The notes under the pieces: generated by a model
Told to the model about the DNA's origin: nothing
Seen by the model: only the letters and a program-made list of their open reading frames with translations
Databases searched by the model: none
Origin: an uncultured Caulobacterales bacterium
GTDB taxonomy: Bacteria; Pseudomonadota; Alphaproteobacteria; Caulobacterales; Caulobacteraceae
Reading direction: 5' to 3'
Assembly (NCBI GenBank): GCA_903840435.1
Contig: CAIMFV010000061.1
Location: 1 to 64,000, forward strand
DNA length: 64,000 nt
Shown here: piece by piece, positions 8,349-16,719 of the stretch
Numbering within the stretch: the stretch's first letter is position 1
Layout of the letters: every line of letters starts with the position of its first letter
Translations under genes and position numbers: made by a program

Positions 8349-8999
8349 ATGGCTGAAGTGATCCTGGCTGGCGCAGCTGGCCGTCTGGAAGGCGTCTATT
8401 CCCCCGGCAAGACGGAAAACGCGCCGACCGCGCTCATCCTTCATCCGCACCCCAAGGCGGGCGGCCAGATGAATAATGCAGTGACCATCCAACTCTATCG
8501 CGTCTTCATGAAGCGCGGCTTTGCCACCCTGCGCTTCAACTTTCGCGGCGTCGGCAAGAGCCAGGGTGAGTTTGATTCCGGCATTGGCGAATTGGCCGAT
8601 GCGGCGACGGCGCTGGATTGGCTGCAAACCATGAACCTGACCGCCTCCCAGTGCTGGGTGGCGGGGTATCAGTTCGGCGCCTGGATCGGGATGCAACTTC
8701 TGATGCGTCGGCCAGAAACCGATGGCTTTATCTCCGTCTCGCCGCCGACCAATGTCTATGATTTCAGCTTCTTGGCCCCTTGCCCGGCCTCTGGCCTGAT
8801 CTTGCACGGCAGCGCCGACGCGGTGGCGTCGCCCACCGAGGTGGAACGGGTCGTCGCCAAGCTCCGCACCCAAAAGGGCATTACCATCGCCTATGATCTG
8901 GTCGACGGCGCCAACCATTATTGGAGCGAGCATCTGCCCGCCGTCGAAGAGCGGGTCGGTGACTATCTCGACCGCCGTTTGGCAGGCGCAAAGTCCTAA
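8349..8999 (+). CDS. Alpha/beta hydrolase (COG2945-like) with altered nucleophile elbow
   Basis: A 216-aa alpha/beta-hydrolase-fold protein, divergent from iscR. The fold is clear: LILHPHPKAGGQMNN oxyanion strand, RFNFRGVGKSQG, a final SGLILHGSADAVASP acid-turn segment and a DGANHYW histidine. The nucleophile elbow, normally G-x-S-x-G, reads GYQFG: the serine is glutamine. If the sequence is correct the protein may lack esterase activity. Start is ATG 8349 (MAEVILAGAAGRL); readings starting further upstream pass through unconserved sequence and the suf promoter. It overlaps the convergent thioesterase gene by 4 nt. Confidence 0.85.
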   Translation: MAEVILAGAAGRLEGVYSPGKTENAPTALILHPHPKAGGQMNNAVTIQLYRVFMKRGFATLRFNFRGVGKSQGEFDSGIGELADAATALDWLQTMNLTASQCWVAGYQFGAWIGMQLLMRRPETDGFISVSPPTNVYDFSFLAPCPASGLILHGSADAVASPTEVERVVAKLRTQKGITIAYDLVDGANHYWSEHLPAVEERVGDYLDRRLAGAKS

Positions 9000-9820
9000 G
9001 GCGCTGGCGGCGGATGGATGCGGAGGATCAGCGACTGGCTGGCGCTGGCTAAAAGCCTGCCAGACGGCGCAAAAAGCCTGACGCCTCCATGGACAATGCC
9101 AGACACCACCGCATCAATGGCGATGTCGCACAGCACCCAGTCGGTGGCTTCTAAAGGCCCGAAGCGGATCGTATTATCAAGGCTATTGCCGCCTGCGTGA
9201 GAACCGAGCGCGTTGGAAATGCCAGACGGCACAAAATCGGCCAGGATTGCCAGGACAGCGATCCCCACCCTTTGCCCGTTTTTCGCCCGCACCCAGAGCG
9301 CCAAACGTCCATCGTCGCTGCGCCCCGCTGACATATTGCTGCCCGGATAGCGGCCATGCGCCAAGCGCATCTCAAAGTGGGCATTGATCCCGTCAGAGCG
9401 ACCGCGCCAATGCGCCACGGGAGGACACGCCTCGGCCTCAGGAACATCGAGCGGGGCGGCCCATTGATCGCTCTGGCCCTCGCGGGCGCCTAGGGCTGCG
9501 GTCAGGTTTAAGATTTGGCGCGCGCCTACTGTAGCCCGCACACGGGCTTGACTGATGGTCTTACCCTGAGCGCCCGACTCAACCTCAAACACGACCTCGT
9601 CACCCGCTCGCGCGTAGTCGAGATATTGGGCGGTGGCCCAGATCGGCGGTCGCTGCAGCGCGCCTTGCAAGGCCGCAAGCCCGGCGCCAAGGCCCGCCCC
9701 GCCAAACAAAAACCGCCGCCCATCCGGCCCCACGGTCAAGCTGTCTGTCACTGGCAGACGCCAGCGCATCGGGTCGTCAGTCGGCAGGAGGCCGAGAAAA
9801 TCAAGATCAGAAGGCGACAC
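8996..9820 (-). CDS. Acyl-CoA thioesterase-like protein (double hotdog, TesB/4HBT_3 group)
   Basis: A 274-aa protein that resembles TesB-type double-hotdog acyl-CoA thioesterases. The N-terminal half contains GPDGRRFLFGGAGLGAG and PIWATAQYLDYARAGDEV, the C-terminal half SDDGRLALWVRAK and LADFVPSGI. A catalytic Asp in the LADF region is plausible. It starts at GTG 9820, preceded by GGAG at 8-nt spacing. It lies 42 nt downstream of the SMP-30 gene on the same strand. Substrate unknown; family call by motif recall, moderately sure. Confidence 0.7.
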   Translation of the reverse strand: MSPSDLDFLGLLPTDDPMRWRLPVTDSLTVGPDGRRFLFGGAGLGAGLAALQGALQRPPIWATAQYLDYARAGDEVVFEVESGAQGKTISQARVRATVGARQILNLTAALGAREGQSDQWAAPLDVPEAEACPPVAHWRGRSDGINAHFEMRLAHGRYPGSNMSAGRSDDGRLALWVRAKNGQRVGIAVLAILADFVPSGISNALGSHAGGNSLDNTIRFGPLEATDWVLCDIAIDAVVSGIVHGGVRLFAPSGRLLASASQSLILRIHPPPAP

Positions 9821-9862
9821 CCAGGAGGCTCCAAAATAAGGGCAGGAAGAATTTTCGTCTGA

Positions 9863-10738
9863 CTAGCCTGCGAAATCGACTTCGCTTAGCCCTGGAACAG
9901 CGACCGCAAAACTAAACAGCCCCCCCGCCAGCGGTTGCAAGGCAAGGGCTTCGGCATCGAGATTTTGTCGTGCCGAGGTGACATAGGCGGTTTTAAGATC
10001 GGGTCCGCCCAAAGAAATCATGGTCGGGCGGGTTACGGGCAGGACCACTGTCTCTAAAATCTCGCCCACGGGAGACAGCCGCACCACGCGCCCCCCGTCA
10101 TACATCGCCGTCCAATAGCACCCTTCACGGTCAACCGATGCGCCATCAGGACGCCCTTCCCCAAATGGGAACTGGTGGAAGACGCGCTTGTTGGAAATTT
10201 CACCCATCGTCGGTTCGAAATCGAAGGCATAGATTGCGTGCTGCGGCGTATCGGAGTGGTAGAGGGTTCGACCGTCCGGACTAAAGGCTGTGCCATTGCA
10301 GGTCAGGGCGCCCGTGGTCAATTGCGTCACCGCGCCTTCGGGCGTCAGACGATAAAGCCCCGCGTCAGAAGCGCTTTTTTGCGTATTGACGGTTCCTGCG
10401 AAAAAACGTCCGGCGGCGTCGGTACGTCCGTCATTGAAGCGGATATCGGCCCGCCCTTCTGTCACCTGCGCTCCGAACGGCATGACAGGCCCCTCAAAAC
10501 TATCGATCAAAGCAAACCCGTCGGCCATGGCCAGCACGAAGCCACCGCCGCGTCGAAAGGCAAAACAGCCAACAGGACTATCGAATAACCGCCGCCGCGT
10601 CTGTCCGGTTGTCGGATCAAACCGCACCAGCGCATGCTTGGCGATGTCAACGAGGTAGAGGACTTGCTCGCGCTCCGACCAGCGGGGGCCTTCGCCGAGG
10701 GTCAGTTGCAGGTCGGCGACGAGGCGGGCTTGGCGCAT
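9863..10738 (-). CDS. SMP-30/gluconolactonase/LRE family protein
   Basis: A 291-aa six-bladed beta-propeller of the SMP-30 family, Ca/Zn-dependent lactonases that open sugar lactones. Metal-site segments are visible in order: LGEGPRWSEREQVLYLVDI with the N-terminal Glu, FNDGRTDAAGRFFAGT, CNGTAFSPDGRTLYHSDT and PDGASVDREGCYWTAMYDGG. ATG 10738 is preferred to the TTG one codon before it. It has no signal peptide and probably acts in the cytoplasm. A second member of the family is at 47337-48257. Confidence 0.87.
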   Translation of the reverse strand: MRQARLVADLQLTLGEGPRWSEREQVLYLVDIAKHALVRFDPTTGQTRRRLFDSPVGCFAFRRGGGFVLAMADGFALIDSFEGPVMPFGAQVTEGRADIRFNDGRTDAAGRFFAGTVNTQKSASDAGLYRLTPEGAVTQLTTGALTCNGTAFSPDGRTLYHSDTPQHAIYAFDFEPTMGEISNKRVFHQFPFGEGRPDGASVDREGCYWTAMYDGGRVVRLSPVGEILETVVLPVTRPTMISLGGPDLKTAYVTSARQNLDAEALALQPLAGGLFSFAVAVPGLSEVDFAG

Positions 10739-10875
10739 CAATCCTATCCTTCAAGATCGCAAGACGGGGCGGAAGCGGTTGCCCCTGCCCTCATCGCCCC
10801 TGTGTGGCCAAAGCACGCCTTAGGGGTCAAGCCAGATATTGACTTTGCACCTTCGCTCTGGCGACAACCGCGCCC

Positions 10876-11583
10876 ATGGTTCCGTCACACCCCTTGGATC
10901 GGCCCGTCTGGGCGGCGCTGTTCGGACGGCAAGCGTCTTTGTCGGTTGGCGATGACCGGGCGCGGCGTATGCATCCTGATTATGGGCCCTTTGCCGCAGC
11001 GGCGAGCTATAGCGCCCACGACCTCGCGGGCCTGTCCCACCTTAGCGACGGTACCGAAGGCCTTGCTCTGGTTGAGCCAGAAGGCGCACCCCTGCCTGAA
11101 GCGATTGAGGTGCTCGGCCAAGCGCCTTGCTGGCAAATGCAACTCCAAACCCTGACAGCCGATGCGCGCCCCCCGCCTGAGATCTTGCCGCTCGGCGACG
11201 CGGACGCGGCTGACATGCTGGCGCTCGCCACGCTCACCCGGCCTGGACCCTTCGCCGCCCGCACCCATAGGCTCGGACGCTTCCTTGGGGTCAGACGCGA
11301 CGGACAGCTTATCGCCATGGCCGGAGAACGGATGCAGCCCGAAGGCTTTACCGAGGTCAGTGGCGTTTGCGCCCTGCCAGAGGCCCGCGGAAAGGGCTTG
11401 GCAGGCGCGCTGATGCGGGCGGTGATCGCCAATATCCTCATGCGGGGTGAGGTGCCCATCCTACACGCCTATGCGGACAACCAAGGTGCGATTGAGCTTT
11501 ATCAGCGCCTTGGCTTCACCTATCGCCGCACGCTGATCCTGACCCGCATCCGGCCTCAATCGCCGGGCGTGTCAACCCGATAG
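10876..11583 (+). CDS. GNAT family N-acetyltransferase
   Basis: A 235-aa protein with a GNAT domain in its C-terminal half: SGVCALPEARGKGLAGALMRAVI is the acetyl-CoA binding motif A (R-x-x-G-x-G/A pattern), and LHAYADNQGAIELYQRLGFTYRRTL is the usual last motif. The N-terminal ~100 residues form the FR47-like extension. Substrate cannot be predicted. Its 3' end overlaps the convergent traB-like gene by 28 nt. Confidence 0.85.
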   Translation: MVPSHPLDRPVWAALFGRQASLSVGDDRARRMHPDYGPFAAAASYSAHDLAGLSHLSDGTEGLALVEPEGAPLPEAIEVLGQAPCWQMQLQTLTADARPPPEILPLGDADAADMLALATLTRPGPFAARTHRLGRFLGVRRDGQLIAMAGERMQPEGFTEVSGVCALPEARGKGLAGALMRAVIANILMRGEVPILHAYADNQGAIELYQRLGFTYRRTLILTRIRPQSPGVSTR

Positions 11584-12557
11584 CCCTCGGCGCGTAACCT
11601 TGCCAGCACGCCGTCTTGCCGGAGCAAGGGCGTCAGCGAGAGGACAAAAAACGCTTTTTCGTTGCGGGCCAAGGCGGATGTGATGTCGTGCATCGTGTCG
11701 GCTACGCTCCGTTGGGCAAGCCCGTCAATATGCGCTGCGGACGCGATGCACATATAGGGGTTTTGCGCCGAGATCGTGCGCTCAAGCGTGCGCAAGTCCC
11801 CGTTCGCAAACGCTTTTGTCACCCGCGGCAGGTTCTGGCGTTGGTCGCGCAACACATCCACCATCACGCCCAAGCACGGAACCATTGCAGTATCCGGAGT
11901 CCGCGCAATGACGGTAATCAGTTGTGCGCCGGGATAGACCGCTGCGGGTTTGGTCTTGATATGCAGATGGGTTGCAAGTTCGACCACCTTGTCCTCTGGG
12001 TCGGCGAGATGCTGTGTCTTGTCCGCTCCCCTATCCAAGAAAAAGGCGGCAAAAAATGGCCGGAAGTGATGCAGGTCTTTGGGCGAAACGCCGGAAAAAC
12101 TGGCTTCCGTTAAGGTGCGCGACCAAAGGTCAGGTCCCGCCAAGCGCTCCAAATCCTCACCATGCCTGAGATTGTAGTCCTGAAAAATCAAAAGGCCGAC
12201 GCCTAGGCCCCAGGCTTGAGGGCTGAGCAGGTTCACACGCGTGATCGGACGCGTATAGACGATGTTGACCTCGCGCAGCGCCTTTTCGACCCCGTGCGTG
12301 TCCCAGCCATTGTTTTCAATCGACCCCGGAACACCCAAGATCCACACCTCTTGCCCGTCTTTCTCCACGCGCCACATGGCAGGGCCATGGTGCGACGCCG
12401 AAACGGTCACCCCTTCGAGGGTCCAGGGTATTTGCGTTTCGGGGGCTTGGGCCTCAGGTTTCGCCGATTGGGCGAGCACGTTTGGTGCAGGGGTCAGGCT
12501 CAGAAGGCCAAGGCCTACCAAACCCATTAATCGACCCAGCTTAGAAGACAGCATCAT
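11556..12557 (-). CDS. TraB/GumN family protein, exported
   Basis: A 333-aa protein with an N-terminal signal peptide (hydrophobic LMGLVGLGLLSLTP, cleavage likely after VLA-QSA). The mature part fits the TraB/GumN family: WRVEKDGQEVWILGVPGSIE at the start and a C-terminal NEKAFFVLSLTPLLRQDGVLARLRAEGYRV, the H-x-x-G..L..GY-type end of the fold. Members are thought to be metalloprotease-like, but this copy shows V-P-G where many have the GxxH motif, so activity is uncertain. It lies 111 nt downstream of kdpE on the same strand; a functional link is not evident. Confidence 0.75.
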   Translation of the reverse strand: MMLSSKLGRLMGLVGLGLLSLTPAPNVLAQSAKPEAQAPETQIPWTLEGVTVSASHHGPAMWRVEKDGQEVWILGVPGSIENNGWDTHGVEKALREVNIVYTRPITRVNLLSPQAWGLGVGLLIFQDYNLRHGEDLERLAGPDLWSRTLTEASFSGVSPKDLHHFRPFFAAFFLDRGADKTQHLADPEDKVVELATHLHIKTKPAAVYPGAQLITVIARTPDTAMVPCLGVMVDVLRDQRQNLPRVTKAFANGDLRTLERTISAQNPYMCIASAAHIDGLAQRSVADTMHDITSALARNEKAFFVLSLTPLLRQDGVLARLRAEGYRVDTPGD

Positions 12558-12668
12558 GCGGCGCGCCCGACCCGTTTTAGAATGACGGGGAATAGGGAGG
12601 ATGATCTTGGCTGAATTGAGCCGCTTCTGAGGCGAAAAGCGCGACCGCTCGCCGCATCGCCCTTACTC

Positions 12669-13361
12669 TCAATCGCCAACAAACCGGTATCCGACACCCG
12701 GCTCGGTGATCAGGTGCTTTGGCGTTGCGGGATCGGCTTCTAGCTTTTGGCGCAGATGGCCGACAAAGACGCGCAGATATTGCACATCCTCGACATTGGC
12801 CGGCCCCCAAACGGCGGTGAGCAATTGGCGATGGGTGAGGACCCGACCATTGCCTTCCGCCAATGCGGCGAGCAGGTCATATTCTCGCGGTGACAGCTTG
12901 ACGGGCTCGCCCCGCAAACTGACCATCCGCCGCACCAGATCGATTTGGATATCGCCAGCGCGGATTAACGGCTCGCTGCGATCTCGCATCAAACGATGAC
13001 GGAGCGCCGCCCGCAGTCTGGCGAGCAATTCACCAACGCCGAACGGCTTTTCCACATAGTCGTCCGCACCATTATCAAGGGCGTCGATCTTTTCGACCTC
13101 GCGATCCCGAGCCGACAAGATGATGATCGGGCCATCATAAAAGGCCCGGGCTTTTTGCAACACGTCCTGGCCATCCATGTCGGGTAAGCCAAGATCGAGG
13201 ATTACCGCATCTGGAGCTTTGCGGGCCAATTCGCTCAAGCCCGCCACAGCGGTCTCGGCGCGGACCGGCTCATAGCCCGCCGCATCCAAGGCCGGCGTCA
13301 GAAAGCGGTGGATCTGCGGTTCGTCGTCAATAACAAGGATGCGTGGGCGGGATGCGGACAG
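12669..13361 (-). CDS. kdpE: Response regulator KdpE (apparent CTG start)
   Basis: An OmpR/PhoB-type regulator of kdp expression. Receiver: RILVIDDEPQIHRFL acidic pocket, phospho-Asp56 in AVILDLGLPDMDG, Lys in DYVEKPFG; C-terminal winged helix contains LSPREYDLLAALAEGNGRVLTHRQLL and the YLRVFVGHLRQKLE recognition region. The acidic pocket lies upstream of the first usable TTG (13289), so a start there would delete it. Between the kdpD stop (13392) and 13289 the frame contains no ATG, GTG or TTG. CTG 13361, with AGGAG ending 9 nt before it, gives 230 aa, normal for KdpE. ATT 13370 directly abuts the AGGAG and is less likely. kdpD and kdpE share a reading frame, separated by a single TGA. Confidence 0.9.
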   Translation of the reverse strand: MSASRPRILVIDDEPQIHRFLTPALDAAGYEPVRAETAVAGLSELARKAPDAVILDLGLPDMDGQDVLQKARAFYDGPIIILSARDREVEKIDALDNGADDYVEKPFGVGELLARLRAALRHRLMRDRSEPLIRAGDIQIDLVRRMVSLRGEPVKLSPREYDLLAALAEGNGRVLTHRQLLTAVWGPANVEDVQYLRVFVGHLRQKLEADPATPKHLITEPGVGYRFVGD

Positions 13362-13391
13362 TGGCGCAATCTCCTGACGCGACCGATTAGG

Positions 13392-16094
13392 TCAAAGCAG
13401 CATAGGATGGGTTTCGGTCGTTTTCGGCAAGCTGATTAAGATGCGCGTGCCATAAAAGCCTGTGGCGGCATCGCCGTGGGTCGGGCTGGCGGCGGCGATC
13501 CTGCCCCCCATGGCTTCGACAAATCCCTTGGCGATGGAGAGCCCAAGTCCGACGCCCTTACTCCGGTCCGAGGCCGCGCCGAGCCTGCGAAACTTATCAA
13601 ACACCCGTTCCAGCTCTTCGGTGGGGATACCTTGACCCTCATCCTCGACACTGATGACAATATTGGCCCGATCCTCATAGGCGGCCACCTCAATGGGATG
13701 GTCGGCTGGACTATAGGCCACGGCATTTTCGAGGATATTGACCAGTGCCTGCTCCAACAGGGCGGGGTCGGCCTCGACCATGGACAGTTGCGGCGGGAAA
13801 TCCCTCTGAATGGTGCGTTCGGCTGGGCGGCGGGCAACTCGCGCAATCGCCGCTGCAATCACGTCGCGAACATCGGTCCATTGGCTGCGGGTCTTCAAGC
13901 CCCCGCCCTCAAGCCGTGTCATGTCGAGGAGGTCGCCGACATAGCGATTGAGCCGTTCCGCCTCCTCGCGGATCGAAACGAGCAGATCATCGCGCACCGA
14001 GGGTTTCAGCGCCGGACCATAATCGATCAAGGTGGTCGCGGCGCCGAGGACGGTGGAAAGCGGCGTGCGCAGGTCATGGCTGATCGAATTCAGCAAGGCG
14101 GCGCGCAACTGATCCGACCGTTTGAGGGTTTCATGTTCGACGGCGCCCGCCGCGAGTTCAGCCCGCTCAAGCGCGACGGCGCCCTGACCTAGAAGGGCGA
14201 GCAACAAACGCTCCTCTTCCGATCCCCTTCGCAAGCCGCCCGATTCAACGCCGGCAACGCCAGCCCGGGCGCGCAGGCCTTGTAGGGGAAAGAAGGTCCA
14301 ATCGAGTTGTGGCAAGGTGCCGGTTCCGGCGCCTGCGGCCTCGCCCTTTTCCCAGGCCCATCGGGCGGCGGTCATGGCTGCGGCGTCGAGATTAGGCGGA
14401 GCGGGCGCCCCCGCTGCAATGACCAAATCCTCGCCGTGCGGCAACAACACAACCGAGCCGCCCGATGCCGCAGCACTCGTCTGCTCAGCCAGGGCTTTGG
14501 CGGCCTCGTCACGCTCGGCGACTGCCGACAAACGGCGACTTGCCACCAAAAGCGATGTGACCGCACTCGCCCGACGCGCGGCCGCGGCGGCCTGGTCCCG
14601 GACCCTTCCTGCAAGCCCGCCCGTGACCACAGCCACGCCAAAAAACACCGCGAAGGTGAAGAGATCAGCGGGATTACCAATGACGATGGAGAGTCGCGGT
14701 TCTAAGAAAAAGAAATTGTAGGTAAAGGCCGCCAATGCTGCGGCCAAGAGCGCTGGCCACAGTCCATAGCCAATCCCCGCTGCGAGCACGCTGACCAAAA
14801 AGATCATGGCGAGGTTGGCGCCGCGCGATACCTGATCCACGGCCCCTGCCAACAGATTAGCCAAGGTCACGGCGGTGACTGCTGCCAAGGCGCCGCGCCA
14901 ATCCGCCTTTAGCTGTCGAGGTCGCCGCAAGCGCGTCTCAACGCTCGGTTGGGAATGGTCGGTGATGATGTGAAGCGCGGCACCTGAGCTCTGCCGAAGT
15001 AAGGCGCCTGCCAAGCTCGGTCTCAAGAGGCTGCGCCACATGGATCGTCTTTGGCCGCCAAGGACGATCTGGGTGACGTTTTGCCGTTTGGCATAGTCGA
15101 GGATGGTGAAGACCAGATCTTCTCCGCTCAAGATCGTCGTTGCCGCCCCCAACTGTTCCGCCAATCTCAGCGCTTCCGCCCGATGGTTGAGCTGTTGCGC
15201 CGCCAAGGTCGGATGGCTGGGGCGCTCCACATGGGCGACCGTCCAGGGCGCATCGCCGATCATGTCGGACAATCGCCGTCCACTGCGCACCAGACCGGGC
15301 GCCAAGGGGTCGGCCCCGATCAGCACGAGGATGCGCTCCCCCGCTGCCCACGGACCGGTTATGCCTTGCCGACGCATGGCACCGACCAGCTGGTCATCGA
15401 CCGTTTCCGCCGCGCGTCTGAGCGCCAGTTCCCGCAATGCGGTGAGGTTTTCCAGCCGAAAGAACCGCTCCGCCGCCAAGCTCGCGGTTTCGGGCACATA
15501 GACCTTGCCCTGAGCCAGCCGCTCTCGCAGCTCTTTTGGTGTAATATCGACAAGCTCAATCTCGTCGGCGGCCGAGAGGACTGAGTCCGGCACCGTCTCG
15601 CGCTGCAAGACACCAGTGATCTTAAAAACCAGATCGACGAGACTTTCTAAGTGCTGGACATTCAGCGTTGTCCACACATCGACGCCCGCCGCCAGGATTT
15701 CCTCGACATCTTGCCAGCGCTTGGGATGGCGAGATCCTGGCGCATTGGAGTGGGCATATTCGTCGACCAGCAATAGGCTAGGTTTCCGCGCCAGCGCGCC
15801 GTCGAGATCGAATTCCAGGAGGAGCCGACCGCGATGGTCGACGCTGCGCCGGGGCAGAACCTCCAGCCCGTCAAGGAGAGCCGAGGTCTCGGCGCGACCG
15901 TGGGTCTCCACCAGTCCGACCGCCACATCCACACCTTCAGCCTGCTTGCGGGCTGCCGCAATCAGCATTTCGGAGGTTTTACCCACGCCCGGCGCCATGC
16001 CGAGATAGACCTTCAACCGCCCCCGCTCAGCCCGATTGGCTTCAGCGAGCAGGGCGTCTGGATCGGGTCGGCGGTCGTCTGGGTCGGCGTTCAC
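13392..16094 (-). CDS. kdpD: Potassium/turgor sensor histidine kinase KdpD
   Basis: A 900-aa full-length KdpD. Order of parts: N-terminal KdpD domain with Walker A GMAPGVGKTSEM (about 32-43) and LLLVDEYAHSN; a USP-like domain; four membrane segments around residues 400-500 (LAMIFLVSVLAAGIGYGLW, LFTFAVFFGVAVVTGGLAG among them); a GAF-like region; then the kinase core with ISHDLRTPLSTVLG (H box), NILENAVAY (N box), DEGQGIP and GVGLGLSIAKGFVEAMGG. It phosphorylates KdpE when external K+ is low. It begins 12 nt after kdpC, so structural and regulatory genes form one operon. Confidence 0.97.
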   Translation of the reverse strand: MNADPDDRRPDPDALLAEANRAERGRLKVYLGMAPGVGKTSEMLIAAARKQAEGVDVAVGLVETHGRAETSALLDGLEVLPRRSVDHRGRLLLEFDLDGALARKPSLLLVDEYAHSNAPGSRHPKRWQDVEEILAAGVDVWTTLNVQHLESLVDLVFKITGVLQRETVPDSVLSAADEIELVDITPKELRERLAQGKVYVPETASLAAERFFRLENLTALRELALRRAAETVDDQLVGAMRRQGITGPWAAGERILVLIGADPLAPGLVRSGRRLSDMIGDAPWTVAHVERPSHPTLAAQQLNHRAEALRLAEQLGAATTILSGEDLVFTILDYAKRQNVTQIVLGGQRRSMWRSLLRPSLAGALLRQSSGAALHIITDHSQPSVETRLRRPRQLKADWRGALAAVTAVTLANLLAGAVDQVSRGANLAMIFLVSVLAAGIGYGLWPALLAAALAAFTYNFFFLEPRLSIVIGNPADLFTFAVFFGVAVVTGGLAGRVRDQAAAAARRASAVTSLLVASRRLSAVAERDEAAKALAEQTSAAASGGSVVLLPHGEDLVIAAGAPAPPNLDAAAMTAARWAWEKGEAAGAGTGTLPQLDWTFFPLQGLRARAGVAGVESGGLRRGSEEERLLLALLGQGAVALERAELAAGAVEHETLKRSDQLRAALLNSISHDLRTPLSTVLGAATTLIDYGPALKPSVRDDLLVSIREEAERLNRYVGDLLDMTRLEGGGLKTRSQWTDVRDVIAAAIARVARRPAERTIQRDFPPQLSMVEADPALLEQALVNILENAVAYSPADHPIEVAAYEDRANIVISVEDEGQGIPTEELERVFDKFRRLGAASDRSKGVGLGLSIAKGFVEAMGGRIAAASPTHGDAATGFYGTRILISLPKTTETHPMLL

Positions 16095-16106
16095 TTTGGC
16101 GAGGGC

Positions 16107-16679
16107 CTATCGAGGCATGGGACCAAAACGCTGATCCAGTGCGAGGTTGGTTTCAAGCACATTTACCCGAGGTTCGCCGATCACGCCGAGAAACCGGCCC
16201 CGAACATGACTTTCGACGAGGCTAGCCACAGCCCGGGGTGCCGCGTTGCGTGCTTTAGCGATCCGGTCGATTTGCAGCCGCGCAAATTCCGGTGAGATGT
16301 CTGGGTCGAGACCCGAGGCGGAGGCCGTCACGGCGTCGACCGGTACTGAGGCCCCCGCAACACCGAGCGCCTTTACCGAAGCCGCGATGCGCGTCTCAAG
16401 CTTCGGGTCGAGAGGCCCAAGATTGGCGCCTCCTGATTGGGTGGGGTCATAGCCGTCTCCCGCCGCCGACGGGCGAGGATGCAGATATTCTGGGCGAACA
16501 AAATTTTGGCCGATCAGAGCGGAACCGACCGGGCCGCGGGCCGTCGCGACCAGCGAGCCTTTCGCGCCATTCGGTGCGAGCCCAGCGGCGAGTGCTGTGA
16601 TGGCGAGCGGATAGATCAGGCCCAATAAGAGCGTGAAGGCGATCAGGGCGGTGATGGCGGGGCGAAAATGGCGAAGCAT
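16107..16679 (-). CDS. kdpC: Potassium-transporting ATPase subunit KdpC
   Basis: A 190-aa KdpC with a single N-terminal membrane segment (PAITALIAFTLLLGLIYPLA) and the conserved SALIGQNF, SGGANLGP-type and DPDISPEFA/RVNVLETN segments. KdpC bridges KdpA and KdpB in the high-affinity K+ pump. Length is typical. The gene is 40 nt downstream of kdpB and 12 nt before kdpD. Confidence 0.96.
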   Translation of the reverse strand: MLRHFRPAITALIAFTLLLGLIYPLAITALAAGLAPNGAKGSLVATARGPVGSALIGQNFVRPEYLHPRPSAAGDGYDPTQSGGANLGPLDPKLETRIAASVKALGVAGASVPVDAVTASASGLDPDISPEFARLQIDRIAKARNAAPRAVASLVESHVRGRFLGVIGEPRVNVLETNLALDQRFGPMPR

Positions 16680-16719
16680 GGGGTCAATCCTCTCAACTCG
16701 AAGGGCGTGGCGCTGACGG

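Noticed and set aside
12669-13289. kdpE starting at TTG 13289
   Set aside because: This would remove the first beta strand and acidic pocket of the receiver (RILVIDDE), which are encoded intact just upstream.
13392-13394. TGA of kdpD read as selenocysteine
   Set aside because: No SECIS-like hairpin or selenocysteine context was recognised, and both proteins have normal full lengths on either side of the stop.
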